Shown piece by piece: positions 38,501 to 50,500 of a stretch of 64,000 nucleotides of DNA. The notes under the pieces were generated by a model. That model saw only the letters and a list, made by a program, of their open reading frames with translations, searched no databases and was not told the origin of the DNA. The stretch spans positions 930,001 to 994,000 of the forward strand of contig ML679973.1 in assembly GCA_007922225.1 (NCBI GenBank). The letters run 5' to 3'. The DNA comes from Emydura subglobosa (lineage: Eukaryota; Chordata; Testudines; Chelidae). A program made the position numbers and the translations under genes. Position 1 is the first letter of the stretch, and each line of letters opens with the position of its first letter.

Positions 38501-41500
38501 CTCAATTTGTTTTGAAACGTTCAGGATAAATAGTTTATAAAAACTGGTGAACCTCAGAAAGCATTGCAGGTTGCATACTGTATGGGAAATCGGCCAGTCT
38601 TGGACAGCCTGGACCTTGCATGGGTCCATCTGGTTCCCTTCTGGGGTTAAAATGAAGCTCAAGAATTCCATGGAGGCCTGATAGATGGCACACTTCTTGA
38701 GCTTGGTGTAAAGGCCATGCTGCCGTAAATGTTCCAGGACTGTTTGGACGTGAGAGTTATGCTATTCAGGGTAGTCAGAGAAAATCAATACGTCATCTAG
38801 ATAGTCCATTATATACTGGTTCAGTATGTCTTGGAACACATCATTTATAAAATGTTGGAAAGTGGCTGGGGCATTGGTCAACCTGAAGGGCTTTATGAGA
38901 TAGTCAAAGTGGCTGTCTTGGATCAGGAAAACAGACTTTGCTTATTTGGCGGCAAGCACAGGGATTGTGGAGAGCCAGCCAGGAGATACTAAGGATCAGG
39001 GGAAAGTGGCATTTGGATCATGCCAAATGGTAATGTTTTTCAGTGCCCGTGAGTCCTGGCCTCCATGGGGGCTGCTTCCTCTGTTAATGGACCAGAAGAC
39101 AAGGGGGCACTGTCAATAGCCTATATAAGGTCAGGAGAGGCTTTGGATTCCAGGGGAATCTGCAGGATCCAGGCTGTCTCTGCATCGATGAAGCAGTCAG
39201 TTATGCCTGAGTTGATGAGGTTCGGTGAGATGGGATTTTGTACAATTGGATCAGCACCTGCCAATGGGGAGCCCTTGAGCGATGATTCTGGTATGTTACA
39301 GGCAAGACTGAAGTGCGGCCGAGCTCTTTCACCTATTTCCTTGAAATTCATATGGGGCAGGCAGAAGTGGACTGACGTAATTCACCACAGTAGAAGCACA
39401 GATGGTGCTGGCATCATCATTCCTTTTCTCTGTGGGTGAGCCATTGACAGCGCATATCCACCTGCATTGGCTCAGGGGGAGGGAGTGGTGCAACTCTTCA
39501 CTCCAGGTACTGTGATCTTTGCAAGACCTTTATTTTTTTCACTCTTCATTCCCATAACCAATTGTCTGTACGGATGGCAAGAGCCACAAAGGCATCCACA
39601 CTCACAGATGTCTCTACATAGGCTAATTTGTCTTGAATTTCTTCTTGCAGGCCCCACTGGAACTGGTACCTATTTGCAGCATTGTTCTAGTCTGTATCGG
39701 CCAGGAGGCATTGGAATTGCTCAGGATAGGAAGCTACCATTGGTGCTCCCTTAGAGCAGCCTTCAATGTTCAAGCTCAGTGCGGCTCATCAAATAGTACT
39801 TATGTGCCTTGGAGGAAGACTTCCCAGTTCAATAGTAATGGGTTGTCACATTCCAAGGCCCAGCCTAAGGCTTCCCAGGACAGCAGGCTGATAACCAGGC
39901 TCACCTTTTTATGATCAAAAGTATAAGACTGAGGGTGCATCATAAACAGGAGGTGGCATGGTTTATAAAACACTGGAGTTGCTGGTGATTACCATCAAAC
40001 CATTCTGGCAGTGGAATCGGGGAACAGGGCTGCGTGAGCCGTGTTTGGAGTGCAGTGTTTTCAGCATGCAACTGCATGACTTGCTCCTGCAATAGCTGGT
40101 TCTCCAAGGTCAGCTGGACGACACACGCCTGTAGGGCTTGGTTGTCTGCCTGAAGGTGGGTGGCTCACTTGAGTGTGTCCAGTACTCCCAAAGAGTTGGG
40201 CGGGTCCATTCTTCTGGCACCAGGACTTCTCTTGTGGCTTTGGCAAACTGTCATGACGAGGGGGGTCTGACTTGTTGGTCGGAGCAGGAGTCAGGCTGAG
40301 TCCAATATCAGGAGGTCAGAGTCCAGGACAGGCCAGAAGGCAAACTGGTGTCAGGAGGCAGGGAGGGTCAGGTTACCAGGAGATCAGCAGCAGGCAGTAG
40401 GAGCAGGTATCACAAGGGAAGCAGTGTGAACCAGGGAGAACCCAGTTACATGGACAACTTTGTGTTCCTGTTCTGGGTTTAGGTGGAAACTGTGAACCAG
40501 TAAGGACCCCCAGCTTTCTTCCAACCGGATTCCAGAACTGGCATCTTCTGTCAGAGTTAAGCTCCTATTCTGATGGCAATTAGCAGGTTACTGGGTGATA
40601 GGTTGGAGTTTACTAGTGCCAAAGAGCCATGTAGACCAGGGTTCAAGACCTATGGTCCCTGACAACATGGACAGATAAACAGCAATTAGAAGAGCTGAAA
40701 TCTGAACTCCTGTTCTCCTCTTTCCCAGCTCAAGGAAAGCTAAGCTGGTGTCTTGTTCAAGCTCTCTCATTCTCTCTGTCAGTGATGACACAGGATTTGA
40801 ATCATATAGGCAGACACCACCGATGTGGTTGACTTAATATATCCTCTCTACCCACATGCACATCACACAGCATTTGAAAGCTGATTATGTCTACTTTAAG
40901 ATGAGGTATGGAGCTATCAAGTGGTGCCATTACCATAGAAACAAGGATAAACAATTCTTGTCAATTAAAATGACCACTTTGAAATACATGTATTTATTTC
41001 TGTAAGTTTAATGTCTGTGTATTATTCCAAGACCTAAAATTGGATTTCCGTGACCTCAAAGCATCCCACCAGTCTAAAGGATAAAAAAAATCTAATAATA
41101 AATTTGTACAGATATCACTGAAATGTAATAAGTGCTTGTGATATTTCTAGTCAACATCATCATCAACTTGTTCATCATTATGAACTCTGTCGAGATTGTG
41201 TGGGTTACTACAGTCTTCATTGCCATGGTATGTACACAGTTCTGTACAGCGAAGATAGTTTGGACTATAGACAGTTAATTGTGTACAGGCACAAATAAGG
41301 TCTTGTAGAAGCTCAGATGCCAGCGGGCCCTTGAAGAATGATGGAAGTAGTTCTTCATCATTTTCCATTCATATTATAATGGTGATCCAATATCTAGTTT
41401 CCTTATGTTCGAAGACAACTAAATCTTTGTTGCCAAGATGTTTTTTTGATATGCTCTTCAAAACTGTCCTCACATGGTGGGAGTTTGGCCAGTCACAGCT

Positions 41501-44500
41501 AAGGCAGAGTTTTTCCATCCTTCAACAATCCATTGGATTTGGGTGTGCTTGTTTTAAAAAAAAAAGTTGAGTAGAATTCCAGTTTTAGTTTGTAGGGTTA
41601 GATGGAAATAGTTTCTGGATATATGTATGTAATGAAGCAAGGGCTCCTGCCTCAATAATTAGTTAAACTGTGTTGGATTCCTAAAAAATTCCATGCGAAA
41701 AATAACTAAAAAAATGCTATGCTTCCACTGTGAAGCATCCTGATGTTGGAAAATATTGGAGTTAAGGCATTCTGTATAACAATTCTGCTCCCTTTCTGGG
41801 TATGAATTATGATAGCTTTTACATGAACACATACCGTTGTTATTCCAGGACCACTGATTGTTTCATTCAGTGCACAGATTGTATGGTAAATGAAGCAGTG
41901 TTCCATAAGGCCCTTCACTGCATGGGATGACTAGTGAAAAGTGAGTGAGATAAGATGCCCCACATTAAAAAAACAGTAAAAATAAATAGAGTGGTCTGAA
42001 GAAGAGCTCTGTGTAAGCTCAAAAGCATGTCTCTTTCACCAACAGAAGTTAGTCCAATAAAACATATTGCCTCACACATCTTGTCTCTTTAATATCCTGG
42101 GACCAATATAGGTAAAAATAAATATTGAACAAGCTGCCTCATTCACTGAGTACCATCCATCCAGTGCACTGAATATAGCTTTTTTAATGTAATATTAAAT
42201 ATGTTGGGTCTCCTCTATATAGATCTCTGAAAAGAAAATGGGATTGACTGAGATAATTTGTCTTTCACAATTCCATGCTGATTTACATTTATAGATAGTA
42301 GTTTTGCAAATGAATCCTAAGTTGCTGCTGTCACTTAAAAAAAACATACATAAATACTTCAGAGACTTGTCCTAATGCTTGAGGCTAAACTGGTTTTCAG
42401 CTGGTTTCATTTGTCAGTTAATGCAAAAGGCTATTTTCCCAGGGAAAATTATCTTAACTTTGAATTACTTACAGAATATATGGTTGACCAATGTCAGTTT
42501 GATGTGCTAAACAGTTAACCATCACAGTGGATATATACTCTTTTTGTGTGGGTTTTTTGTCTTGTGATTCATTTTCTCTATGCTCGATTGTCTCACCCTA
42601 TGGCAATTTTGTGTGACTCAAATATTTATTAGTCTTCCTTCTGAACTTTTTGGTGGTTTGGTATAATGACTACAGCTGAATGGCTTGCCACCTGGAACCA
42701 TAATGTAAAATACAACACTCCATTGCTAATAAGGCCTGATTCAGTAAGGCATCAAGTACCATAGTTATTTCAGTTGCATTGGTTTTGAAAAGCTAATAGA
42801 ATAAACATAGATTTGAACAATAACTGAGGTTATGAATGTAAGGCTGAAGATTGCTGATTGACCCATAAAGGAGGCATCTTGCATTGTTTATTGCATTGTA
42901 CTGAGCTTTGGAAGTAGACATCTCAGGGCAAGGAAGTTGTATTTCTATTTGTAGTTGATACTCTGAGCTTCTGTGTCACTTCCTTTTGCAGACAGTCATA
43001 GATGCCCACATTTTCCCAGCCCTCATAAATATTTTGCAAACAGCTGAATTTCGGACGAGGAAAGAAGCTGCTTGGGCAATTACAAATGCAACATCTGGAG
43101 GCTCTGCTGAACAGATCAAGTAAGTAGCAGTGGAAGTTGCTCTAAATGTTTGAGTGAATGTAATGCTAATGTGAAAGGTACCATACTAAGAACCCTGAAG
43201 TTGGAAAGCCTCTTTCTTGGGAGCAGATACAACATAGGCAGTTGACATGCTCACTTTCCCTTTGCTGTCTCTTTCCAGTGTATCTCACTCCTCGGGAGTA
43301 ATCAGAGGCTGTTTCTAGCCTTGAATTTAGTTATGAATGGTCCATTCAATCCTTGGTTTCGACTGAGAGTGCCCATGAAAGAACCAATTGTGAGGCTGTT
43401 TCTTGTAATAGAAACATCTCCCCTTTCCGAGACACCTTCCTGCTCATTTCACAGAGACCATCATAGTCAGAATGTAACAGCTTCCAGTAAACCTGGACCA
43501 GACTCATAATTGGTGAACTGGAGAAGAATGGCTCAAAGGACCATTTCCAACCCCTTGAGCCAGCCAATCCCTGGTACGTTGCTCTTTGTGGTTTATGTAC
43601 ATGAACAAACCCTGCTCAAATGTAGTCTCAGTTTCTACATTTTTAAAGCTGAGATGGTGGCGGTCACATAGATGATGCTTTACCCAAGTGAGTTAATGTT
43701 ACTTAGTTGTTTTGGTTGTTAGTCCTCTGCACTGAACACCAGACAGTATGGTCTCATTACACAGGTTACCTTAATCCAAATGATTGACCATGTTGTGTGT
43801 TTTGTTTTTCAGATACTTAGTAGAACTGGGATGTATCAAACCGCTCTGTGACCTCCTAACAGTAATGGACTCAAAGATCGTGCAGGTGGCACTGAATGGG
43901 CTGGAGAATATCCTGAGGCTCGGAGAGCAGGAAGCCAAGCGCAGTGGCACTGGCATTAATCCTTACTGTGCTCTTATTGAAGAAGCATATGGTAAGAGCA
44001 AAATCTCTGTAGAGAACAGGTGTTAGATGGCAGTATTCAGGAATCCTTTGGGTGTGAAGCAGCCCAGGAACTGTGCTTTTGAGTATTTCATTATCATCAT
44101 CTTTCGTCATAACCCATTGAAAAAGAACTCTTCCTACACGAGCATCCATCCATTAGTGTGCTCCACCTCCTGGGTTAGCTCTGCCCACATACAACTAGGA
44201 GGCAGTTGTGACACAGCCAGGATACAATCTAGACTAATGAGTAGCTGTGTCACTCCTGCCCTCTTACCTTGGGTGCCCCTTACACTGCTTTGCTGCTATA
44301 GCTTCCAGTCTGTACTGATCACAAACAGCCTCCAGCATGTAAGTCACTCCCAGCTATATCTGTGTGTGTGTGTATGAGCCAGCCAGCCACACTTTGGCTC
44401 TTACCAGCTTGGGTATAGTACAGGGTGACCCCAACTCACTCCCAGTCTTAGATTTTCCCCCAGAAATATGTGTCCTGTACTGTCGAGCCCTCTTCTGGAC

Positions 44501-47500
44501 AATACAAGTCCGTTAAACCATTATTTCTTTAAGATAATAATATGCTAGTTTATTATTTCAAATAGTTCTTCAGACACTTCAGTTTAAACACACTGGATTA
44601 GATAAAATAGTAAAAACAAGTTTATTAACTACAAAGAGAGAGATTTTAAATGAATACAAGTAATGAGACAGAAGTCAGAAATGGTTATAAGAAAAATAAA
44701 GATGAAACACAACTAGTGCCTGACTTAACAAACTGTTAAATTCAAAGCAAAGTTTTTCTCACTGCATGTTCTTTCATCAGTCTTATAGGCCAAACTTTTA
44801 AGCCAGGATCCTTTCTTTTGTTTAATTGCTGCTTCCTTTGTCCCTTCTTGTGTGGTGAATTGATGGATAGAAAGAGAAGAGAGGGTACCTTGAGACATTT
44901 GTTCCTCCTTGTTATGAGGTCAGTCCCCGTCTTGGAAAACATTTCCAGCTGAGAGTCAGAAGACAGTGTGTCTCTGTGTAAGACTCTTCCCTGCTGGTTT
45001 TCCCACCTGTTTGAACTCCCTTCCTGTTTGATGATTCTTTTTACTGCTTAATGCAAATTAAGCAGAGCACACATTCTTTTGTTTGAGACAGACCTGTTTG
45101 CCAACCTCAGTTTGGAATATGTGTTGTTAATGTCATACAGGAACATTTTATAACTTCACATTTATACAGTGTTGCCACACACGTTTTATCAGGACAATAC
45201 TGACCAGCAAATTGAATGATATCTTACAAGACATACTTTGTACAAAGATTATTACAGTAGTGTGTAGGATGTGGACATGAGTACATTCTGTCACAGCAGT
45301 ATATGCAAATGTACTTTTTATTCTGTTTGTGCCAATTATGGGTACGTCTACAGCACACTAAGCCTGGTCTCAGACTTAGATTGAAGGCCAAGCCCCCCTT
45401 CCATCCATGCAGAAATTAGTCTGGCTTGAGCCAGTAACCCCTCTTGATTCGGGCCATTGGACCCTGGTGGGATGGGTCAGACCCTGACTCCCACTGTGAT
45501 GTGATTCAGAGCCCAAGCATTTTGCAGTGTAGACACAGCTCTAGTCTGGGTCACCAGTCTCGTGCCCGGAGAGTCTGCAAACACTATTCCTGAATCCCCT
45601 AGGGTTGTGTTTCACAGTCCTTCAATTCCACACTTGTTTCCCAGGAACCAGAAGCAACCTCCCGGTTTAAAAAACAGCTGCTTGATTTTTATACCTTCAT
45701 TTCAATGTTTGCTCAACTGGAAACAACAAACACAGTCAGCACTTGTGTTTTAGTTGTAGCCAGCAGAAAGGTGAAGTCCTGAATCAAGTGTGTATCTAGC
45801 TGGCCAGAGGAACAGATTCTTGTTAACCTCTGATGTGAGGCAAGCAAGACATTTGACATCAGTAAGAGCATGAGAAATAATTATGTGTATAAAACAATAT
45901 ATGAGTGGCTGGCAGCATTGGAGATCTACTGGATGGCAGATCAATGCAGAATGCAGACCAAGAGGCTGAGACAGACTACCAGAAAGTCAAGGATGTTCCC
46001 AGAGGTGCCATTATCTTCCTGCCTCTTTTACAAGGAATTTGACCAGGTACTGGGATCTGTACTGAGCCCCAGTGGTGCATAACACTGCTCAGTGTCCATG
46101 GCAATCTTATAACCCCGTTGTCACAGGCACCACCTGAGGCGAGCCAGGTGCCAGATAAAGGGCAAGAAGTCACACTGGAGCTGAGGCCAGTAACCAAAGA
46201 AACTATGGTGCCCAGAGCAGTTACAGCACATCATCGGTCCATACTTTGAAGACCTTTTTGGGGACATCCCTGTGGAGCAGTCCCCTGCAGAACTTTCATC
46301 AGAACAAGCACTGGATCCTGGTAAGTTTCTGCTGCCAGGTTAGTTTTTATTAGTATATGAATGGGAAGGATTTCCCGCTTATGAGCCTATTCAATTATTA
46401 ATATAACCCAGGATTTGTGTGTTTCATTCCGGGTGGGACCCATGCCAATCCACCTAGCCTCCCCTTCCCTCCCCTGCAGCCTACCACATTGGATTAAAAA
46501 TGGACACAGTAAAAGGAGGAAAAGTTACACAACTAGTTATGAAATTTTTGTTAGTTACTCACTAATTTGTGTACATATGGGTTGGTGCTCCACAATTCAT
46601 AACCTCACATACCCCTCCCGTATAATACAGCGCATCTTATAAATCAGCCATGCACAAATTGTTCCTAAATGCCTGTGAATTGAGTCCCCCAAAAGCTTGG
46701 CTGTTTAAGTCCAAACAAAACTGTGATGTGTTTGGTCCATTGCTGGCTTTAACATAAGAGTCCAAACTGCAGCAGAGCATGTCAGTATTAAGACTCCCAA
46801 TGGGTGGCAGTGAGTTGGCTGTTTACATGGATGCAGGGTCCTAATGAGGCTGTACTGCATCTCCATGCTAATTCAGTGTCTTGTTTATTTTATCACAATT
46901 TTTCACCATTTCTGGCTGGTGATAAAAGTTGACTTCTCATGGAATAGGAGCTCCAGATAGTCTGTTATGTTCCATGACAGGGCATATTTATTAGGTCTGG
47001 CTGCATAAGTCACGAGCCCTCTCCATTCTGCAATGTGGAATTCAGTCATTAGATGCTGAAATAGTTCCTTAGCACAAACAGATGGCTGTCAATGATCTCC
47101 AGAGCGTGCCCTGCCTGACAGGGTTGAACAACCATTGCTTGTAAATAGATCACTTATAAGTTACCCTCCAAACCTCACCCCCATAAAAAAAGGGAATACA
47201 GAAATAATTAGAATTGAGTTTTTTGTGTGTCTTACCATGGTATCTTCTGGTTTTCATTGCTGTTCCAAAGGATGTCAGAAGTGGATGATGTTTTGTGTGA
47301 ATAGAATACAGACCACTGATTAAAAAGCGTGCATCTTTTGACTGTGAATGAAAGTAATGAACCGTGAAATGTTTTTTTTTTTTGCCATGCTCAGAAAATA
47401 ATGTTCTCTGTCTTTCTTCTTTCAAGGCTGTGCTACCTCCACAGGAATCACACACGGCACCAGGAGCCTGGGTGTACAGATCATCTACTGCAGGGGAAGT

Positions 47501-50500
47501 GAAAGAGAGTCCAAAATCAGCTGATGGGAGACCTGCTCCATAACAAAGAATCAGCAGATCCAGGTCCAGAAGACCCAGCTCGACTAGCAAAAAGATAAGG
47601 ATGCTTGCAGGGTGGAGAGAAAGACAGAGGCTGCACAACAAGAGAAGAGAATGGCAGACAGATTTGGAGCATGATGACCGGTTGAAGAAGGAAGATAGAG
47701 CACAGCAGAAGTTGATGTTCAAGTACTTACTGTGGCTGATGACTTCCAGACTACAGGACTCAATACAGCCAGTGTCTTCTGCTCCAGACCCACAGCCTTA
47801 GGACAGTTCAGGGGGTGACTGGCACATGGACTAGACATGTGCACTCATCCTCTCCTGTTCAGGTGCGTCCTGCACATCCAAAATGTGCCAGAAAGGCGAA
47901 GGAGAACATGGACCTTTCCACTGTGGTTTTTTTTTGTGAAAGTTAGGAAATACAATTGTGCTGCATACCATAATGGCAGCAGGTCTGCATTACTGATTGT
48001 TGCAACATGTAAATACCTGTGTGAAATAAAATGTTGGATTTGCACACAAGGCGACCAGAACAAGTTTTATTATATGTTATCATAACCGTGGCACAAACCT
48101 TAATGAATGTCATCTAATACCCAAAGTCAAAGTTCCATATTAAAAATTTACAAACTGTCATTACAGTAATCCATAAACTATGGCAGTATATTTCCAGTTT
48201 GATAAAATGCATAACATACCTTCATACACTTCCTGAAAGTGTTTACAGAATTCATGATATTCAATACCTACATATTTACAAAAATATCTCACACACAACA
48301 ACCACATACCATTTAATTTCCCTTCATACATTATGTGGGTGCACAAAGCCTCCCTGATTTCTGCTGTGCATCTGGATCCAGCACCAGTCATGACAGGTGC
48401 CTTGTCTGATTGTATGTACCAGTTCAGATATCCAGCAGTGTCCGTAGTCCACTTCTGGTGAAAAAATTCCCCCTTCTTCTCGCAAATATTATAACATAAG
48501 AATGGCAATATTGGGTCAGGCCAATGGTCCATCTAGCCCAGTATCCTGTCTTCCAACAATGCAGGGCACAGCAAGCCACAATAACGTGGACTGTATTAAT
48601 GACACCGGCACCCAAATGATTTTGAAGGTAGTGCCAAAGGGATTTATATCTGCCAAATGCACATTCTACTACCAGCCTCCAGCAACTGATTGTGTAGTTG
48701 AACCTTCTTTTGCCAGGTCCTCTGAAATAAAGGCATGGTTTATAAGCTTGGCAACAAAGGGAAAGCAAGCTTTCCTATAATAACAGTGGGGGACAGTAAT
48801 TTCATTTATAACAGTGTTATGTGGCGGGACTAATGTTCTAGTTTCTCCACTAAGGTAAAGTCCCGATCTCTGGAACACCCTGGCATCATGCACCCAGCTA
48901 GTGCATCCCATATTAGTGTCCATGAATCTGTCCCTGTCGTCAACTTGCATAGTGATGGAGTAGTATCCTCTGTGGTTTAGATAATCATGCTCCCTGGAGT
49001 AGGCAAACTATAAGCACACGAGTCCCATCAGTGGCCCCAGCAATTTGGAAACCCCATTCTCTGAAAATCAGCAGTTATTTCAGGAACGTTTCTTACACCC
49101 ACTACTTTTGGGTAAATCACACTCCTGATGGACTCTCAAATCTTTGCCGCAACAATCCCCACCGTTGATTTGCCAGCTCCCAACTGGTTAGCCATGGATC
49201 AAGAGCAGTTTGGGGTAACCAGCTTTCAGATGGCCATAGTGGCCTGTTTCTGGACTGGTATGGCTGCCCTCATCTTTGTGTCCTGGCACTAGAGGGTAGG
49301 GACAAGCTGATCACAAAGCTCCAGGAACGTCCACTTCTTCATGCAAAAGTTCTGGATGCCCTGCTGGTCATCCCAGGTCCGCATGATGATGTGACCCCAC
49401 CAGTCTGTGCTGGTGGACCTGCTCCAGAAATGCCCGTCTATGCAGAGGGAATCTACAGCTAAGGCAACGGCAGGTGTGAGCAGCATTAGCTGGGTTGAAG
49501 CTGGCATGTCTGCCTCCCGCAGTTCAAAAACTGCCACTGGAATGTCCATCAGCACTTTGCAAATGTTTCGCCTGTGTCCTGAAACTGGACTGAGAGCATG
49601 AGGTAGAGAAGTTCTTCCACCTGGGCAGGATCCATGGCAGCTCTGGCTGCAGGGAGTGTGCAGACACAAAATGGCTCATCTGGATGTGTTCATGGGCTAA
49701 AACAACCCAAAACACTTCTGGCCAAATCCTGTATGATGGGCAGACGAGTTCTTCCACAAACCATTATAGAGAAAACTACTGAATAGCTTAGGCTGATGAG
49801 GGCACTAAGAACCCTGGGATACAATCGTGTATGCCTACAGGAGCTGAAGTTCTGAGTCTCAGGTCTGCATAGTGCAGTATAGATGCTCCAGCATGATTGT
49901 GAGGCCTGACTGTGAACACTCAAGCATGTGTTTTGAAACACAAGTCCACAAGCCTGGGCCCCACAGACCTGGGCCTCGTGTGCTGTGTAGACATACCCTA
50001 TGAGTTTTGTTGGTGGCACTCAGCCACAGTATTTTTCCTTTACAGAAGATACTGTTCAGGATCTCTGCTCCCCTTAATCCTACAGCTACAGGGCCTCTTT
50101 CATTTGTTCTAACTTCCTCCTTCCCCTCAGGAAATCTTTGCTGAGCTTCTCAGTTAGCCTGCTTATTGGTAGTGCTCAGGCACTATGGTGATGAACACTA
50201 TAAAATGCTAAGATAAATGAAACTGGTATATTAAATCCTGAGTGTTAGCAGGAGAGAGAAGTTGTATTGAGCAATAATTTCTTAAACTCTAGCAGCACTG
50301 TGGCCTGCTTAGGGAAAGGCTATTCTCTGAGAGGAAGGGTATCATCTTATAGAATTGTAGAAATGTAGGGCTGAAAGGGACCTTGAGAAACGATCAAGTC
50401 CAGCCTCCTGCACTCAGGCAGGACCAACTAAACCTAGATCATCACTGACAAATGGCTATCTAACCTGTCCTTAAAGAATTCCAGTGATGGGGATTCCACA

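Larger units (their letters stand above)
36095..40664 (-). mobile_element. Ty3/Gypsy chromovirus, both LTRs, decayed
   Basis: Two similar LTRs in direct orientation (36095-36490 and 40249-40664) enclose, on the minus strand, gag, protease, RT, RNase H, integrase and a chromodomain. A polypurine tract (gggaggggatga) sits next to the 3' LTR near 36490. The LTRs have clearly diverged, and flanking pentamers (taagg and acatg) do not match. Stops and frameshifts break every domain, and the internal region (3.76 kb) is short for the class. It lies in the 17.6-kb KPNA1 intron. Confidence 0.85.
45340..49998 (-). mobile_element. Full-length two-gene PIF/Harbinger transposon
   Basis: The left end is GGGTACGTCTACAGCACAC. 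The right end, read in reverse, is GGGTATGTCTACACAGCACAC. Both are flanked by TAT (45337-45339 and 49999-50001), a 3-bp duplication as expected for Harbinger. Inside are a Myb/SANT-like gene on the + strand (about 45785-47801) and a DDE transposase on the minus strand (about 48290-49670), converging. Both proteins are required in this superfamily. Length is 4.66 kb including a nested CR1. It lies in the last KPNA1 intron of the window and is inactive. Confidence 0.85.

Noticed and set aside
47150..47722. Minus-strand open stretch of 190 codons in the Harbinger
   Set aside because: It is antisense to the Myb-like second exon and its intron, and reads as low-complexity Leu/Ser text with no family resemblance.
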